Of a DNA stretch of 64,000 nt, positions 54,780-64,000 are shown one piece after another. Made by a program: the position numbers and the translations under genes. The DNA comes from Girardinichthys multiradiatus (lineage: Eukaryota; Chordata; Actinopteri; Cyprinodontiformes; Goodeidae), in contig NC_061800.1 of assembly GCF_021462225.1 (NCBI RefSeq), positions 18,274,749-18,338,748 of the forward strand, given 5' to 3'. Every line of letters starts with the position of its first letter. Within the stretch, counting starts at the first letter, position 1. The notes beneath the pieces were generated by a model that was given only the letters and a program-made list of their open reading frames with translations, was not told the DNA's origin and did no database searches.

Positions 54780-56028
54780 AGCCAACCAAACCAACCTGTC
54801 CTTATGTGAAACATAATCAGTTGTGCAACAACTCTTGTCAAGCCTTTGCAATAACTGTAAATCAGACTTTTACATCTCTGTGAAGGAGTTTTAGTTTACT
54901 CTTTAATTGCTTTAATTCAGTCTCACTTCATGTCTGAAGTTCTTTTTGTTAAAAGTGCCAGTTTTATGCCAGATGTAACAGGACTCCTTCTAAAAGATTC
55001 CACTTTCATCTCATCAGTCCACAGAATAGTTTCCCAAAAGTCTTGGGGATCATCAAGATGAGGAACTCGGGTAAGTGAAACCCAGAGTGCTCTAGATGTT
55101 GTTCTGGGTTCTTTGGAGACTTCCTCGATTAATCATTGATGTGCTCTTGGAGTAATGTTGGTAGGCCATCCACTCCTGAGAAATGCTCCTTTTGTCGACA
55201 ACGGTTCACTGGAGTCCCAAAGCCTGAGAAATGGCCTTTATATCTTTCCTGAATGATTGATGTCAATAAATGTGTTTCTACCATGTTTTTGAAAGTTTTA
55301 GACCAGGGCACAATCTGTCATTTTTTGAGATCTTGTAGCCTTCTTCATGTTGTCTGGTAGGTTGTCTTTAGATAATTTCTTGATGCTGCAGATCAGGCAG
55401 TAATCAGACCTGGATGTGGCTGGGGAACCTGAGCCAAAAAAAAATTTGGTTAATCACAGTCAACTCATGATTTATCGACGGGGATAAATAATTTTTCAAA
55501 TAGGGTCAGGTTGGTTTGGCAGCTTTTGTCCCTTGATGAATAAAACCATAATTTTAAACAATTGCAAAAAAATAAAATATAAAAAAAAATTGTTTAATGG
55601 TTTAAAACATTTATACGGAAGCTCATTGCATTCACAAAAGAAAAAAAATAGACATCTTTTCTCATGATTATGAGATCAAGATCTTGTAATTATGAGAAAA
55701 GATCTTGGAAGCTGACATTGCAGCTTCCAATTGTCTACAGTACTTAAACAATTGAAGTGTCTAACTACTGTAGTTTTTGAAATGGAGCAGATTAAAGATG
55801 CTCAAGGTAATAAAAAAAATAGCTGGAACTGCCCTTTAACTGTTTCCCGAATTGGAAGCAGCAGTGTTGTAATTACGAGATCTTTTCTCATAATTATGAG
55901 ATCTCGTAATTATGATGAAAAATGTCAATTTTTTTTTTCTTTAGTGAATGCAATGAGCTTCCATACACTTAAAAGTGACAAAAAAAGATGAAACTTCAGA
56001 GGGCACGTAGACTTTTTTAAAGCACTAT
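54780..56028 (-). mobile_element. Tc1-like element, minus strand, interrupted
   Basis: The complement carries a Tc1 transposase gene of the family at 37921-38782: TTGTCAAGCCTTTGCAATAA, CATCTCATCAGTCCACAGAA (complement of the SDE region), TCTTGGGGATCATCAAGATG, TGTTGTTCTGGGTTCTTTGG, GTGCTCTTGGAGTAATGTTG and GGTTCACTGGAGTCCCAAAG (helix-turn-helix region). The middle with the second catalytic Asp is deleted. GAGGGCACGTAGACTTTTTT followed by AAAGCACTATA at about 55998-56028 looks like the outer terminus, separated from the rest by the 352-bp element at 55614. Confidence 0.65.
55614..55965. mobile_element. 352-bp inverted-repeat element with TATGGAAGC-type ends
   Basis: The left end reads TACGGAAGCTCATTGCATTC and the right end, on the other strand, TATGGAAGCTCATTGCATTC; the inverted similarity continues for about 45 bp (CAC(A/T)AAAGAAAAAAAA). 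Flanks CATTTA (55608-55613) and CACTTA (55966-55971) match at five of six positions, suggesting a 6-bp target duplication. The interior has palindromic TCATAATTATGAGATCTCGT units. No coding capacity. The terminal motif is that of the foldback at 20816. Confidence 0.8.
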
Positions 56029-57089
56029 ATATGCATCATAATTTGGTAAGCATAATACCTAGGTTAATAAATGAACTGACAGCATCTTCTATGACAAACT
56101 ATTAGGTTGGTCACATACAAATATTTGCAATTCTTTTGTGCAAAAGCACATTAGAATAAAAACACAAATTTTTATTTTTAAAAAGTTCTGTAAAGAGATT
56201 TAAATCTAGTGCATGGATGGTGGCTTTTAAGTAAATCTCACTGCGGCAGGAAGAGTTGGGGATAAACATATAAAAGGAACATAACTAACCCAACGACTCC
56301 CAGAGGAGGCTGCCCTGACTGAGTTTATGAATCTCTGAGATGTCTCTGCTCACACTGCAAAGAGCTGCTGTTCTCCCTTGTTTGCCTGCCTGGCCTGTTG
56401 GACCCCCATACCACAGCTTTCCAGAAAGACCCCCAAGCGATTTTTACATTCAGCCCGGCTGAGCAGCAAGCTGAAATTAAAGCTGTTTCCCTGTGGTTAG
56501 TTAAATAGTTGGACAGTGAGAGCATGGGGTGGCCCTGAGTCAAGGCTGAGGCTGTCTGGACTTGGGAGTGGAAATATCAAAAAAGGCAATGAGTCGTCGG
56601 GTGAGGGGGAGATGGGAAACATGGAAAGCGGAGTTGACAAAGAAGTTAATATAGTTGCCTGTATTTTGAAGCAAACCTATTATATTTGCTGTCTTTGTGC
56701 AGTGCCTGCTAATAAAGTAGCACAGGTGGAAGGAATGCATTACATGAGATGACAATATATTTACTCAGCAAGACAATCATAGGAACTAAAAGCACTTTTA
56801 CAAACTTAATATATGCTTAGCCTCCAGATGTCTTGAAAATAAAATCCCTGAGCCGATATGTGTGATAGGTGTGATCTGGTTATCTTTTCCTCGAGACTCT
56901 AAATTTAGCCGGTAGTAACAGAATGGAGACTGCTGATAACTTTGTTCCTTCTCTGTAAGGTGGCTCGAGACTGGGTTTTAACAGAGTTTAAAGTGTTTAT
57001 CGTATTGTGTAAGCTTTCAGCACAAATCTGGGCTAAGGAGCAAGGGATGGGTCTAAAAGGTCCCTCTGCCCCCCCACGACTTTCTGGAT
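56029..57089. other. Unassigned stretch
   Basis: No repeat or gene recognised. Small frames at 56325-56543 and 56516-56755 overlap on opposite strands. Confidence 0.3.
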
Positions 57090-57599
57090 TTGACCACAAG
57101 TCCAGCCAACATTCTTCATGCCTCTGCTCCGTCTGTGTACCTTTTTCACAAAACATTTAGACACAAATCAAACCGTGTGGACCTCGTCAGCGGCGACTTT
57201 CCTGACATACAATCTTGCCCTCCAGGAAACATGCTGAGAGTATCATGCCTGATTGTAATCACAATATTCCTCGTGCTTTTATTCTCTATTTTTATGCTTG
57301 CTGGATGCCGTACAAAGACACATTTTTTTCCCCCTGATGCTTCCAGGCTGAAGCAAACGGCTGCATATAATGACTCGAATAGAAAGGAGAAAATTCCTGG
57401 GTCAAGTTCCTTTAAATCCATGGGGTTTCAAGCAGCGAACAAATCACTCCTGCAGGAGCAGTGGCCAAGACATCTGTGTGACAAGCAGGGATTGATGCCG
57501 GGAACTAGAACACCAGCATTGGGAAAACCAGGATTAAGTAACATTGCATACTGCAGGCCATGCAGTTCTGTCCCGCTGTTATCCAAGTGTCAAATTTAA
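57090..57599 (+). CDS. Unrecognised ORF with one predicted membrane segment
   Basis: 170 codons including the stop. An inner Met at about 57231 begins MLRVSCLIVITIFLVLLFSI, followed by FMLAGCRTK, a clear hydrophobic helix with a short N-terminal lead, as in a type II membrane protein or an uncleaved signal. The remainder (SRLKQTAAYNDSNRKEKIPG) is polar, with no domain that I recognise. No splice donor is convincing, no repeat was recognised here, and the opposite strand also has a 91-codon frame. It may be an exon of a host gene or chance. Confidence 0.2.
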   Translation: MTTSPANILHASAPSVYLFHKTFRHKSNRVDLVSGDFPDIQSCPPGNMLRVSCLIVITIFLVLLFSIFMLAGCRTKTHFFPPDASRLKQTAAYNDSNRKEKIPGSSSFKSMGFQAANKSLLQEQWPRHLCDKQGLMPGTRTPALGKPGLSNIAYCRPCSSVPLLSKCQI

Positions 57600-58204
57600 A
57601 ATGCAAATGTAATAATACAATTAAATAAGCATGCACGTATACATGTACCTGTGAGGTGGACAGGAGTTTACTAGTATAATTTAGAATAATACAGTAAGGG
57701 GTGCACTATGTGGTAGAGTATCCTCCCCAGTACTATACTAATGTACACAGTATGGAGGCTCTCATTATCCACTATCTACTGGTTTTCTATTCAGTAGGGT
57801 CTCTGTGCTAACTCGAGAGCCCTTCCACCCTGAGGGCAAAAGGATGGTGATGGGGATGACATGAGCGAATGGCTTTGACTGTTTCACTGTATTACAGTTT
57901 ACACCTCTGCAATAATGCTGTAAAATGAAAAGATAATTTCATCACTGCAACACTATGATTGCCATTAGGAAGCTACTGTCCAGAGTGAGTAAAACGATAA
58001 CTTAAAAAGATGCATATATGGCTACTAAGATATTCATTTACAGCAGCAAGAGTCAACTGGTGGCCCCCAGGCCATATCTGCATCATGAGTCTGTTTTTAT
58101 CTGACCTGCAATGTATTAAATTATTAATAAATCGACTGCAATCCCATACAGAAATCAGTTGTAGCCTAACTCAGCGGCTTAACCAATCGGTGTGCTCACC
58201 CGAT
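57600..58204. other. Unassigned stretch
   Basis: No feature supported. Confidence 0.3.
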
Positions 58205-58265
58205 CGACATGTGACAGGGGATTCCGCTGGAATCAAACCCACAACTTTCCGATTGCAAGACGAAT
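58205..58265 (-). repeat. tRNA-like SINE head fragment
   Basis: On the minus strand: CTTGCAATCGGAAAGTTGTG followed by GGTTTGATTCC, which resembles the B-box half of the SINE at 60080-60250 (CTTGCAAGCTGAAAGTTGTG, GGTTTGATTCC). Only this piece is present. Confidence 0.5.
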
Positions 58266-60079
58266 ATTATTCTTATTGAAAACGTAAAACAACCATTTTT
58301 TAAACAAATTGCTGCTCTGGGGCCAATTAGACGTTATTATTTTTAAGCATTTTCTCAATATCATTCAATGATTTTCAGATAGTCACTCTTAAAACTTGTC
58401 TCTTAAAAAAATATAAAAAAATAGTAATGTTATTTAGCACCAATAAGAAAGAATATCAGGAATTGAATGGAACAGATCAAAATCAAATCAATCAAAATCA
58501 CCAGAAACATGGCCAATCAAAGGCTAAGGTTTCCAAACGTATAGACCATCTAGCAAATGTTGTTGATGACCCCTGATTGGAAGAATTACATAAGACTTAA
58601 AAGAAGACTCTGATGTATATTTATATGTTTCATATTTAAAGTGCGCATAGGATTCTACATTCATAACGGTTATAGTACTAGGTGTTGCACAAGCAGGAGC
58701 GTAAAGGAATGGAAGCCTGTGTTCTCAAAGTGTGACCTCCAGTGTCCTGAATGTTGCCTCCACCCAGCCACACCCCCTAGTACATACACACACACACACA
58801 TGCATGCATGCACATCTTCCAACCTAGACAGGCCAGGTTGCCAGAGCTACACAAACTCCCACCCATTAGCGGCAGGATTCCAGGATAACCATGGAAACCG
58901 GTCTCTCACCCCCGGGGAGACGAGCAGCAGAACTGAAAGGCTCCATTCAATTTCCACATCCCAGTACAGCACACACAAAAGAACACACATGCACTCTTTT
59001 CACACAGTAACACACACCCACTGACGAGCAAACACACACATACACACACAGTCATGGACACGTCCTACCCACTTGCTCTAACAGCCTCGCAGTCACTCCA
59101 GCCTTCTCTGCCTGCCTCCACTGGGGTGAGTGGGAGCTTGTTAGAGAGGCCGCACACTACATCCTCTCACCCACGGTCCTCGGCTGCACACACGCAGCCC
59201 ACCAGTGAAACATTAATTACACCTCACTCATTGTGATTAGATACACTTTTGTGGGAGACGACAGACTTTATTTTGTGCAGGGGAATTATCCTTTTTCTTC
59301 CCCCGAAGGCAGGAAGCATCTTATCACGCCACCTCAGCAAGTTGCATCAAATGGCTACATCCTGCATGCACGCTCTTGTCTGTCACTCACTTCACATGGC
59401 AGATATGAAAAGGTGAGGCTGCTGTCGTTTATAGATATGGTCACTGACAGCTTTTCAGTGCACAGGGATGGATATTAAACCAAGAGAGAAGCTGTGTCAC
59501 GTTCAGAAGTATCTCATAATTTGATATTAAAGAGGAGATACAATAGTTACCAGGTAATAGAGATGTAGATATGACTACAGGTGAAATATCCATCATGCTA
59601 CTATAAGCACACAAGGCTTCTCAAGTCTTCTCCGACTTAAAAAGCAGAATGTACTCAGTGAGTTTGACTAAGAAGACAGGAAAGGTTAATGAAGCACAGT
59701 GGGAAATCAGCTTTGAGGTGTTCAAAGATACAAGATCATAGTACGGACAGAGAGGTACTAAAATGAAGGATGAGAATAGGATAAGGTAGGCTTTGTGAAA
59801 GGAGAATAAATAATCCCACAGGTCTCTTGATATATTTTTTGTCTTTTTTATTTTTATTTTAGATAACTTTGGCTGTCTTGATCCAAATTACATAAAAGTT
59901 GGACAGGTTGTGTATTATGCGATTAATATTAATTTCCAATTTGTTATTCTTTTCCAAGTCATTTATTAGCATTCTTAACTAAACAAGAAATCTGTGAATC
60001 TTTGTTTTTAATGTGTGTCATGGACTCCCATTAATAATGCATTCTATATTTACTATTGCAGTTTGATCTCATACACTCC
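58266..60079. other. Unassigned stretch with short CA-rich patches
   Basis: Short CA-rich patches occur at 58785-58800 and 58970-59050. The CA bias explains the open frame at 58641-59024. Nothing else could be supported. Confidence 0.35.
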
Positions 60080-60250
60080 CAGGCAACTGTGGCTTAATGG
60101 AAAGAGTAGTCATCTTGCAAGCTGAAAGTTGTGGGTTTGATTCCAGGTTCCTCCTGCCATATGTCAATGTGCCCCTGGGCAAGGCACTTAACCCCAACCT
60201 GTTTATCAGTTTGTGATTGGGTGAGTGTGGCTCGCTATATAAGTTCAGTC
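60080..60250 (+). mobile_element. tRNA-derived SINE
   Basis: CAACTGTGGCTTAATGGAAA (A-box-like) is followed by CTTGCAAGCTGAAAGTTGTG and GGTTTGATTCC (B-box-like). Then come GTGCCCCTGGGCAAGGCACT and TAACCCCAACCTG, a central block typical of fish SINEs, and GGCTCGCTATATAAGTTCAG. The end is not sharply defined. It is a different family from that at 54455. Confidence 0.7.
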
Positions 60251-60417
60251 CATTTTTATTTGTTTTTTATTTCTTGGCGTTATCCACTAGATGAAGATTT
60301 TTTTCATGTAATTAAGCCACTTTGCACATCTGAGATAAAAAAAAAAAGTCAAATTTTAATGACTTTTGTGACAAATTTAACAGTTTATACCATTTCTAAA
60401 TATTTGATATGTACAAT

Positions 60418-60460
60418 ACCAGCCAAAAGTTTGAACACACCTTTCATTGAGTAGTTTGTA
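60418..60460 (+). mobile_element. Tc1-like terminal inverted repeat
   Basis: ATACCAGCCAAAAGTTTGAA followed by CACACCTTTCATT matches the CAGTACCAGTCAAAAGTTTG ends of a common fish Tc1 family. No transposase or second end was recognised in the following 1 kb. Confidence 0.5.
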
Positions 60461-61265
60461 TTTATTTTTGTTCCTCGCCTGATAAGTCCTTCAAGATTGC
60501 TGGATAATCATCTCAGCTGACTACTTCGTGAAGCTCATCGAGTGTGTAAAGCAGTGAAAGATTATGACTACTAAAACTATACTTTAAGTAGTAAAAATAA
60601 AAAATAAAAATAAAATTAACAAATATATATATATATGTTGATACATGCTGTACCCCTTACATTGATTATTTTCTGTGTGTTTAAGGAACCCATATGAAGC
60701 AATTTGCCTACAAATCATCAGGATCAGTACTGCTGCAAATGTTTGACACACCCAAGCTTGGATAAAACCTAAATCCCCACCAAATAACAGCAGAGAAGAA
60801 AATAGAAAATTCGTTTTTTAAAAACACTTAATGGCTAAACTGTCATTTATGGGGTTTAAAATGGATGTTTAATGCATCTTATGTATGGTGAGGACTGGTG
60901 TTAGTGAATTCATTAAAAAAACATTGTAAGATCTTTAAAAGAGTATCTCTGAGTATGTGTGTCCAAGGGACAAAGTGGAGCTCAAAATGAAGGGTTAAGT
61001 AAATTGATAGAAAGAGACTGTCATAAAACCCATAAATGACTAACAAACAGCTCTGAAATACAGCGTGCTGATTATGTCCTGGATCACTTTAGAGCCCACA
61101 CAGACCATTAAAATGTGAGCCCTGCTTAAATCAATTTGGAAATTATCTATTCAAGAAAACTCTGATTGGCAAGGACACCTCATTCTACCTTCTTCACCGA
61201 TGCAATGCAGGTTGTTTTCCTGTATCCTGGTGGCAGGAAGTAGGGGGAGGATGTGTAAGTGCAAA
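60461..61265. other. Unassigned AT-rich stretch
   Basis: Short (AT)n and A-rich runs near 60597-60640; otherwise no feature. It may be the degraded interior of the Tc1-like element whose end is at 60418. Confidence 0.3.
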
Positions 61266-61308
61266 GGAGGATGGATGGATGGATGGATGGATGGATGGAT
61301 GGATGGTG
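61266..61308. repeat. (GGAT)n microsatellite
   Basis: About ten GGAT/ATGG units in a row. The opposite-strand translation (IHPSIHPSIHPS) produces an artificial open frame. Confidence 0.95.
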
Positions 61309-61636
61309 GACAGAGAAATGAGGTCAAAAAAATAAAATAAAAAAGGGTGTGGTGTTGTTTTGAGAAACAATGTAGGTGGGGGGGGGCACAGAGAAATCTG
61401 GAGCAAGGCATGGATGGAGGACGATGCGAGCAAGGCTGGCATTAATGATGGGTGCGCCTGAGGCCACACACGTACAGCTGTCTCCTCTCCCAACTCCTGC
61501 AATGTCAGATTGGTATAATACAACTCAGTGCGCTGGTCTGTGCTCCCAGGAACGGCTGGGTGGCTTGGGATGGAGAAAAATACACAAACCAAATCATTTC
61601 CACATCCATCTTAGATTCATGAATAAATCCATAATA

Positions 61637-63105
61637 CAGTGCCTTGAAAAAGTATTCATACCCATTGAACATTTTTACATATTGTGATGTTAAAACCACA
61701 AACTTCAGTGTATTTTATTGGGACTTTACATGACAGATAGCACAAGTTGTGCACATTTCTAAAGTAGAAGGATGATGATGCATAGTTTTCAACATTTGTT
61801 ACAAATGAAAATCTGAAAAGTGTGGCATGCATTTATATTGACCCTCGCTGAATAAGTAGAACTACCATTCACTACAGTTATACCTTAAAGTCTTTTGGTG
61901 TATGAAGTTTACTCCATGCATGCTCCACTCTATCCACCTTCTCTATACCTCCTGAATAAAATCCCCTCAGCATGATGCTGCCTGCACCATGTTTTTCCTT
62001 GGGGATGGTGTTCAGAGTGACGGCTGCATTAAATTAGTGGAGTGCATGACTAAGGCCTAATCCATACCTCCCAGATGCTTTAGTGTCCACTCAACAGAGA
62101 AGCCTGTGTGACATGTGCCATTACCATTTGTACACACCTGCTATGGTCCACTAGGACTCTCATCAATCGAAAGGATGCAGCCCAGATTTTTGTGATTGCC
62201 TTGACTATGTGTATTGACAGCGACAACACATGTACAAAGGATGGTGCCATTCACAAAACAAAAAATGCAGGATCAAAAGGGACAATAACAGTGAACCTGA
62301 TTTTAAGAAACAGTGTGAGACGATCTGATGGTTTCACCAGGACCGCAAGGACACAAATACCGCATTGAAATCTGGTGAGAAGTCACCTTATTCTTTCTTT
62401 TAATTTATTTTCTTCTTATTCTCCTCTGAATGGAAAGTGTACAACCCAGTGCGTTAGTGCATTAATAGTTGTTGAGTTGGAAAATTGTCTCACCTGAGCT
62501 TTGGATATCATGGGCCTCATAGCAGCCAAGAGGCCCATGGTAATTATTTAATGCTCTTCTTGTGTGACCTATCAGTTTAGGTGGACAGAGATGTTTTGAT
62601 AGTTTTATAGTTGCGCCATACTGTTTCAGTTGTCAGGTTCTGGGTTGCTCCAACAAGTGTTAAAAACTTGGGGAAAGTTTAGAACTTAACCCTGCTATAA
62701 ACATCTCCACAACTTTCTCTGCTGTGTGTCTTGGTCTTCATGATGTTGATTGTTCACTATTGATCATTAACAAACCTGTAAGGCCTTCACAGAAACATTG
62801 CATTTACACTAAGATTAAGTTACCCTCATGGGGGTTCTATTAACTAATAATGGCAGATCTGCAAGCAATTGTTTGCTCTGGATTTTATTTAGGTGTTTCT
62901 GAGTAAAGGGTGCCGATTACACATGCACAACAAGCTATTCAGATTTTCATTCATCAAAAAGCATGTGTGATTTTCAAACCATTTCATTATGCACTGCTTT
63001 ATGATGGTTGATCACATACAATCTCAATAAAGTACATTGAAGTTTGTGATTGTAACATCAAAAAAGCAGGCATTAAAGGTGTATGAATACTTGTACGTGG
63101 TGCTG
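61637..63105 (-). mobile_element. Tc1-like element, ends intact, interior rearranged
   Basis: TA at 61635-61636 and 63106-63107 flanks the element. The left terminus is CAGTGCCTTGAAAAAGTATT, the right on the other strand CAGCACCACGTACAAGTATT. Long inverted repeats follow on both sides (ACCACAAACTTCAGTGTATT and AATAAAGTACATTGAAGTTT). Inside, CAGCATGATGCTGCCTGCAC (61967) and TGTCTTGGTCTTCATGATGT (62727) are complements of transposase-gene parts, placing the gene on the minus strand. Most of the region between, 62040-62640, does not match it and may be foreign. There is no open transposase frame. Confidence 0.8.
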
Positions 63106-63789
63106 TATGCCCTCATTGACAACAGCAGCTAAGAGTGATGGACGTTCTAATTTGTTGCAGCCTCTGTTAGAGCAGAACTTCTTGCTTTGAGTTTCCAAGA
63201 GGCTGACGTCAGAGTGCGTCCAGAGTGCACTGAGTCACACATATACAAGCTCTGCCCACCACCTTCTCTTTGTGTTGTTGTCCTTTGTGGCCTTGTGAAA
63301 AGGTAAAAGCATGATGTCAGATGCTCCAGACTGATGTCACGCCCAGCCACTCATCATTACACCATAGACCCAGATCTTACAGGGCTTGACCATGGACACA
63401 CCAAATAAACTCGGCTGCCTGTTCTTGATCTTTATATGCACTTTTATTTGGTGGACCTACTTGTGGGAGGATATCTGCTTGTCTGACTCACTTCATGTCT
63501 GCCTGACCACCCCCAGAACTTCAGAGTTGTGTCTTTCTCCTCCTCTTCTGTGTTTTTCTGATCATGGCTGAGGTGATGTGGTCCAGGCATGTAGCCACTG
63601 GCTAATCTGATTAGAGGGGTTCAGGCACACAGTCTCCACTCTGATCACTCCGGCCACCTGGGACTTTGGTCAAATTTGTTTGGGGAGGAGAGTCCACTTC
63701 GGGGGAAAAAATTATGAAATCTTCAGACTTGTTAGTTCTGGTTTGTGAACTTTACCGTCTTTTAACCCTGCTTTGAAATGAGTCTGCTT
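63106..63789. other. Unassigned stretch
   Basis: No repeat or convincing frame. The 61-codon frame at 63386-63571 begins with a hydrophobic segment (LFLIFICTFIWW), but nothing else supports it. Confidence 0.3.
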
Positions 63790-64000
63790 TTTTGTGCATA
63801 CCCTTTGACCTTTTTTATATTTTGATATGTTACAACCACACATGCCAATGTATTTTATTGGGACTGTATGTGAAAGACCAACATAAAATGAATTCATAAC
63901 TGTGAAGTGAAAAACAAAAGTGTTTTCAAACTAAATCTCAAGTGTTGAAAATCCTTTGGAGCACTATTAAACCTCTAGTGTGACAACTAAGCCAGCACAA
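63790..64000 (+). mobile_element. Tc1-like end, running towards the window edge
   Basis: TGCATACCCTTTGACCTTTT, then GTTACAACCACACATGCCAA and TTTTATTGGGACTGTATGTG, match the terminal inverted repeat of the element at 61637 in the same orientation. The outermost bases (CAGTGCCTTG) are lost. The element may continue outside the window. Confidence 0.65.

Noticed and set aside
60080..60250. tRNA gene
   Set aside because: Only promoter-box similarity is present; there is no complete cloverleaf, and the 3' part is a SINE body.
61151..61592. Minus-strand frames with HPSI repeats
   Set aside because: They are a translation of the GGAT microsatellite.

Overview
The window looks like gene-poor, repeat-rich teleost fish DNA, probably from a percomorph and possibly cyprinodontiform-like; that guess rests only on repeat types remembered from such genomes. 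The base composition is AT-rich. No complete host gene, rRNA, functional tRNA or CRISPR array was found. Nearly everything recognisable is a transposable element, most of it broken, and several elements are nested inside one another.

Left third (1-17.9 kb): a Tc1-like element with TA target duplications (836-2060), Tc1 scraps, a hAT-like terminus, scattered pieces of an L2-type LINE including two reverse-transcriptase pieces facing each other (3355-6120), and a well preserved Tc1 element (6342-7594) sitting in an (AT)n tract. Further right are Tc1 remnants, a tRNA-headed repeat and long stretches without recognisable content. The best host-gene candidate is a small exon-like unit at 11427-11533 carrying a signal-peptide start.

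Middle (17.9-30.5 kb): an insertion nest. A broken Ty3/Gypsy element on the minus strand (about 23.4-30.4 kb) is split by a TA-flanked inverted-repeat DNA element (24194-26952), which itself carries a 5'-truncated L1-type LINE. At its low-coordinate end lies a second LTR-type element with about 0.73 kb direct repeats and two coding minisatellites; one of its repeats is split by a 1.8 kb foldback element (20816-22639) with a 6-bp target duplication. A short RTE-type LINE end with a clean 9-bp duplication follows at 29007-29582.

Right half (30.5-64 kb): Tc1 remnants of several families, L2-type LINE debris, a degraded Ngaro/DIRS-like tyrosine-recombinase retrotransposon on the minus strand (about 43.1-47.9 kb) with gag, RT, RNase H and the start of a recombinase, and a Sleeping-Beauty-type Tc1 element (48.6-52.1 kb) that has been a target for at least two later insertions. 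Two SINE-like repeats, a 352-bp inverted-repeat element at 55614-55965 and more Tc1 pieces complete it.

No new gene system was found. The most unusual objects are the two inverted-repeat elements at 20816-22639 and 55614-55965, which share a terminal TAYGGAAGC motif and 6-bp duplications, although one is five times longer than the other. All family names come from recognition by eye, not from a database search.
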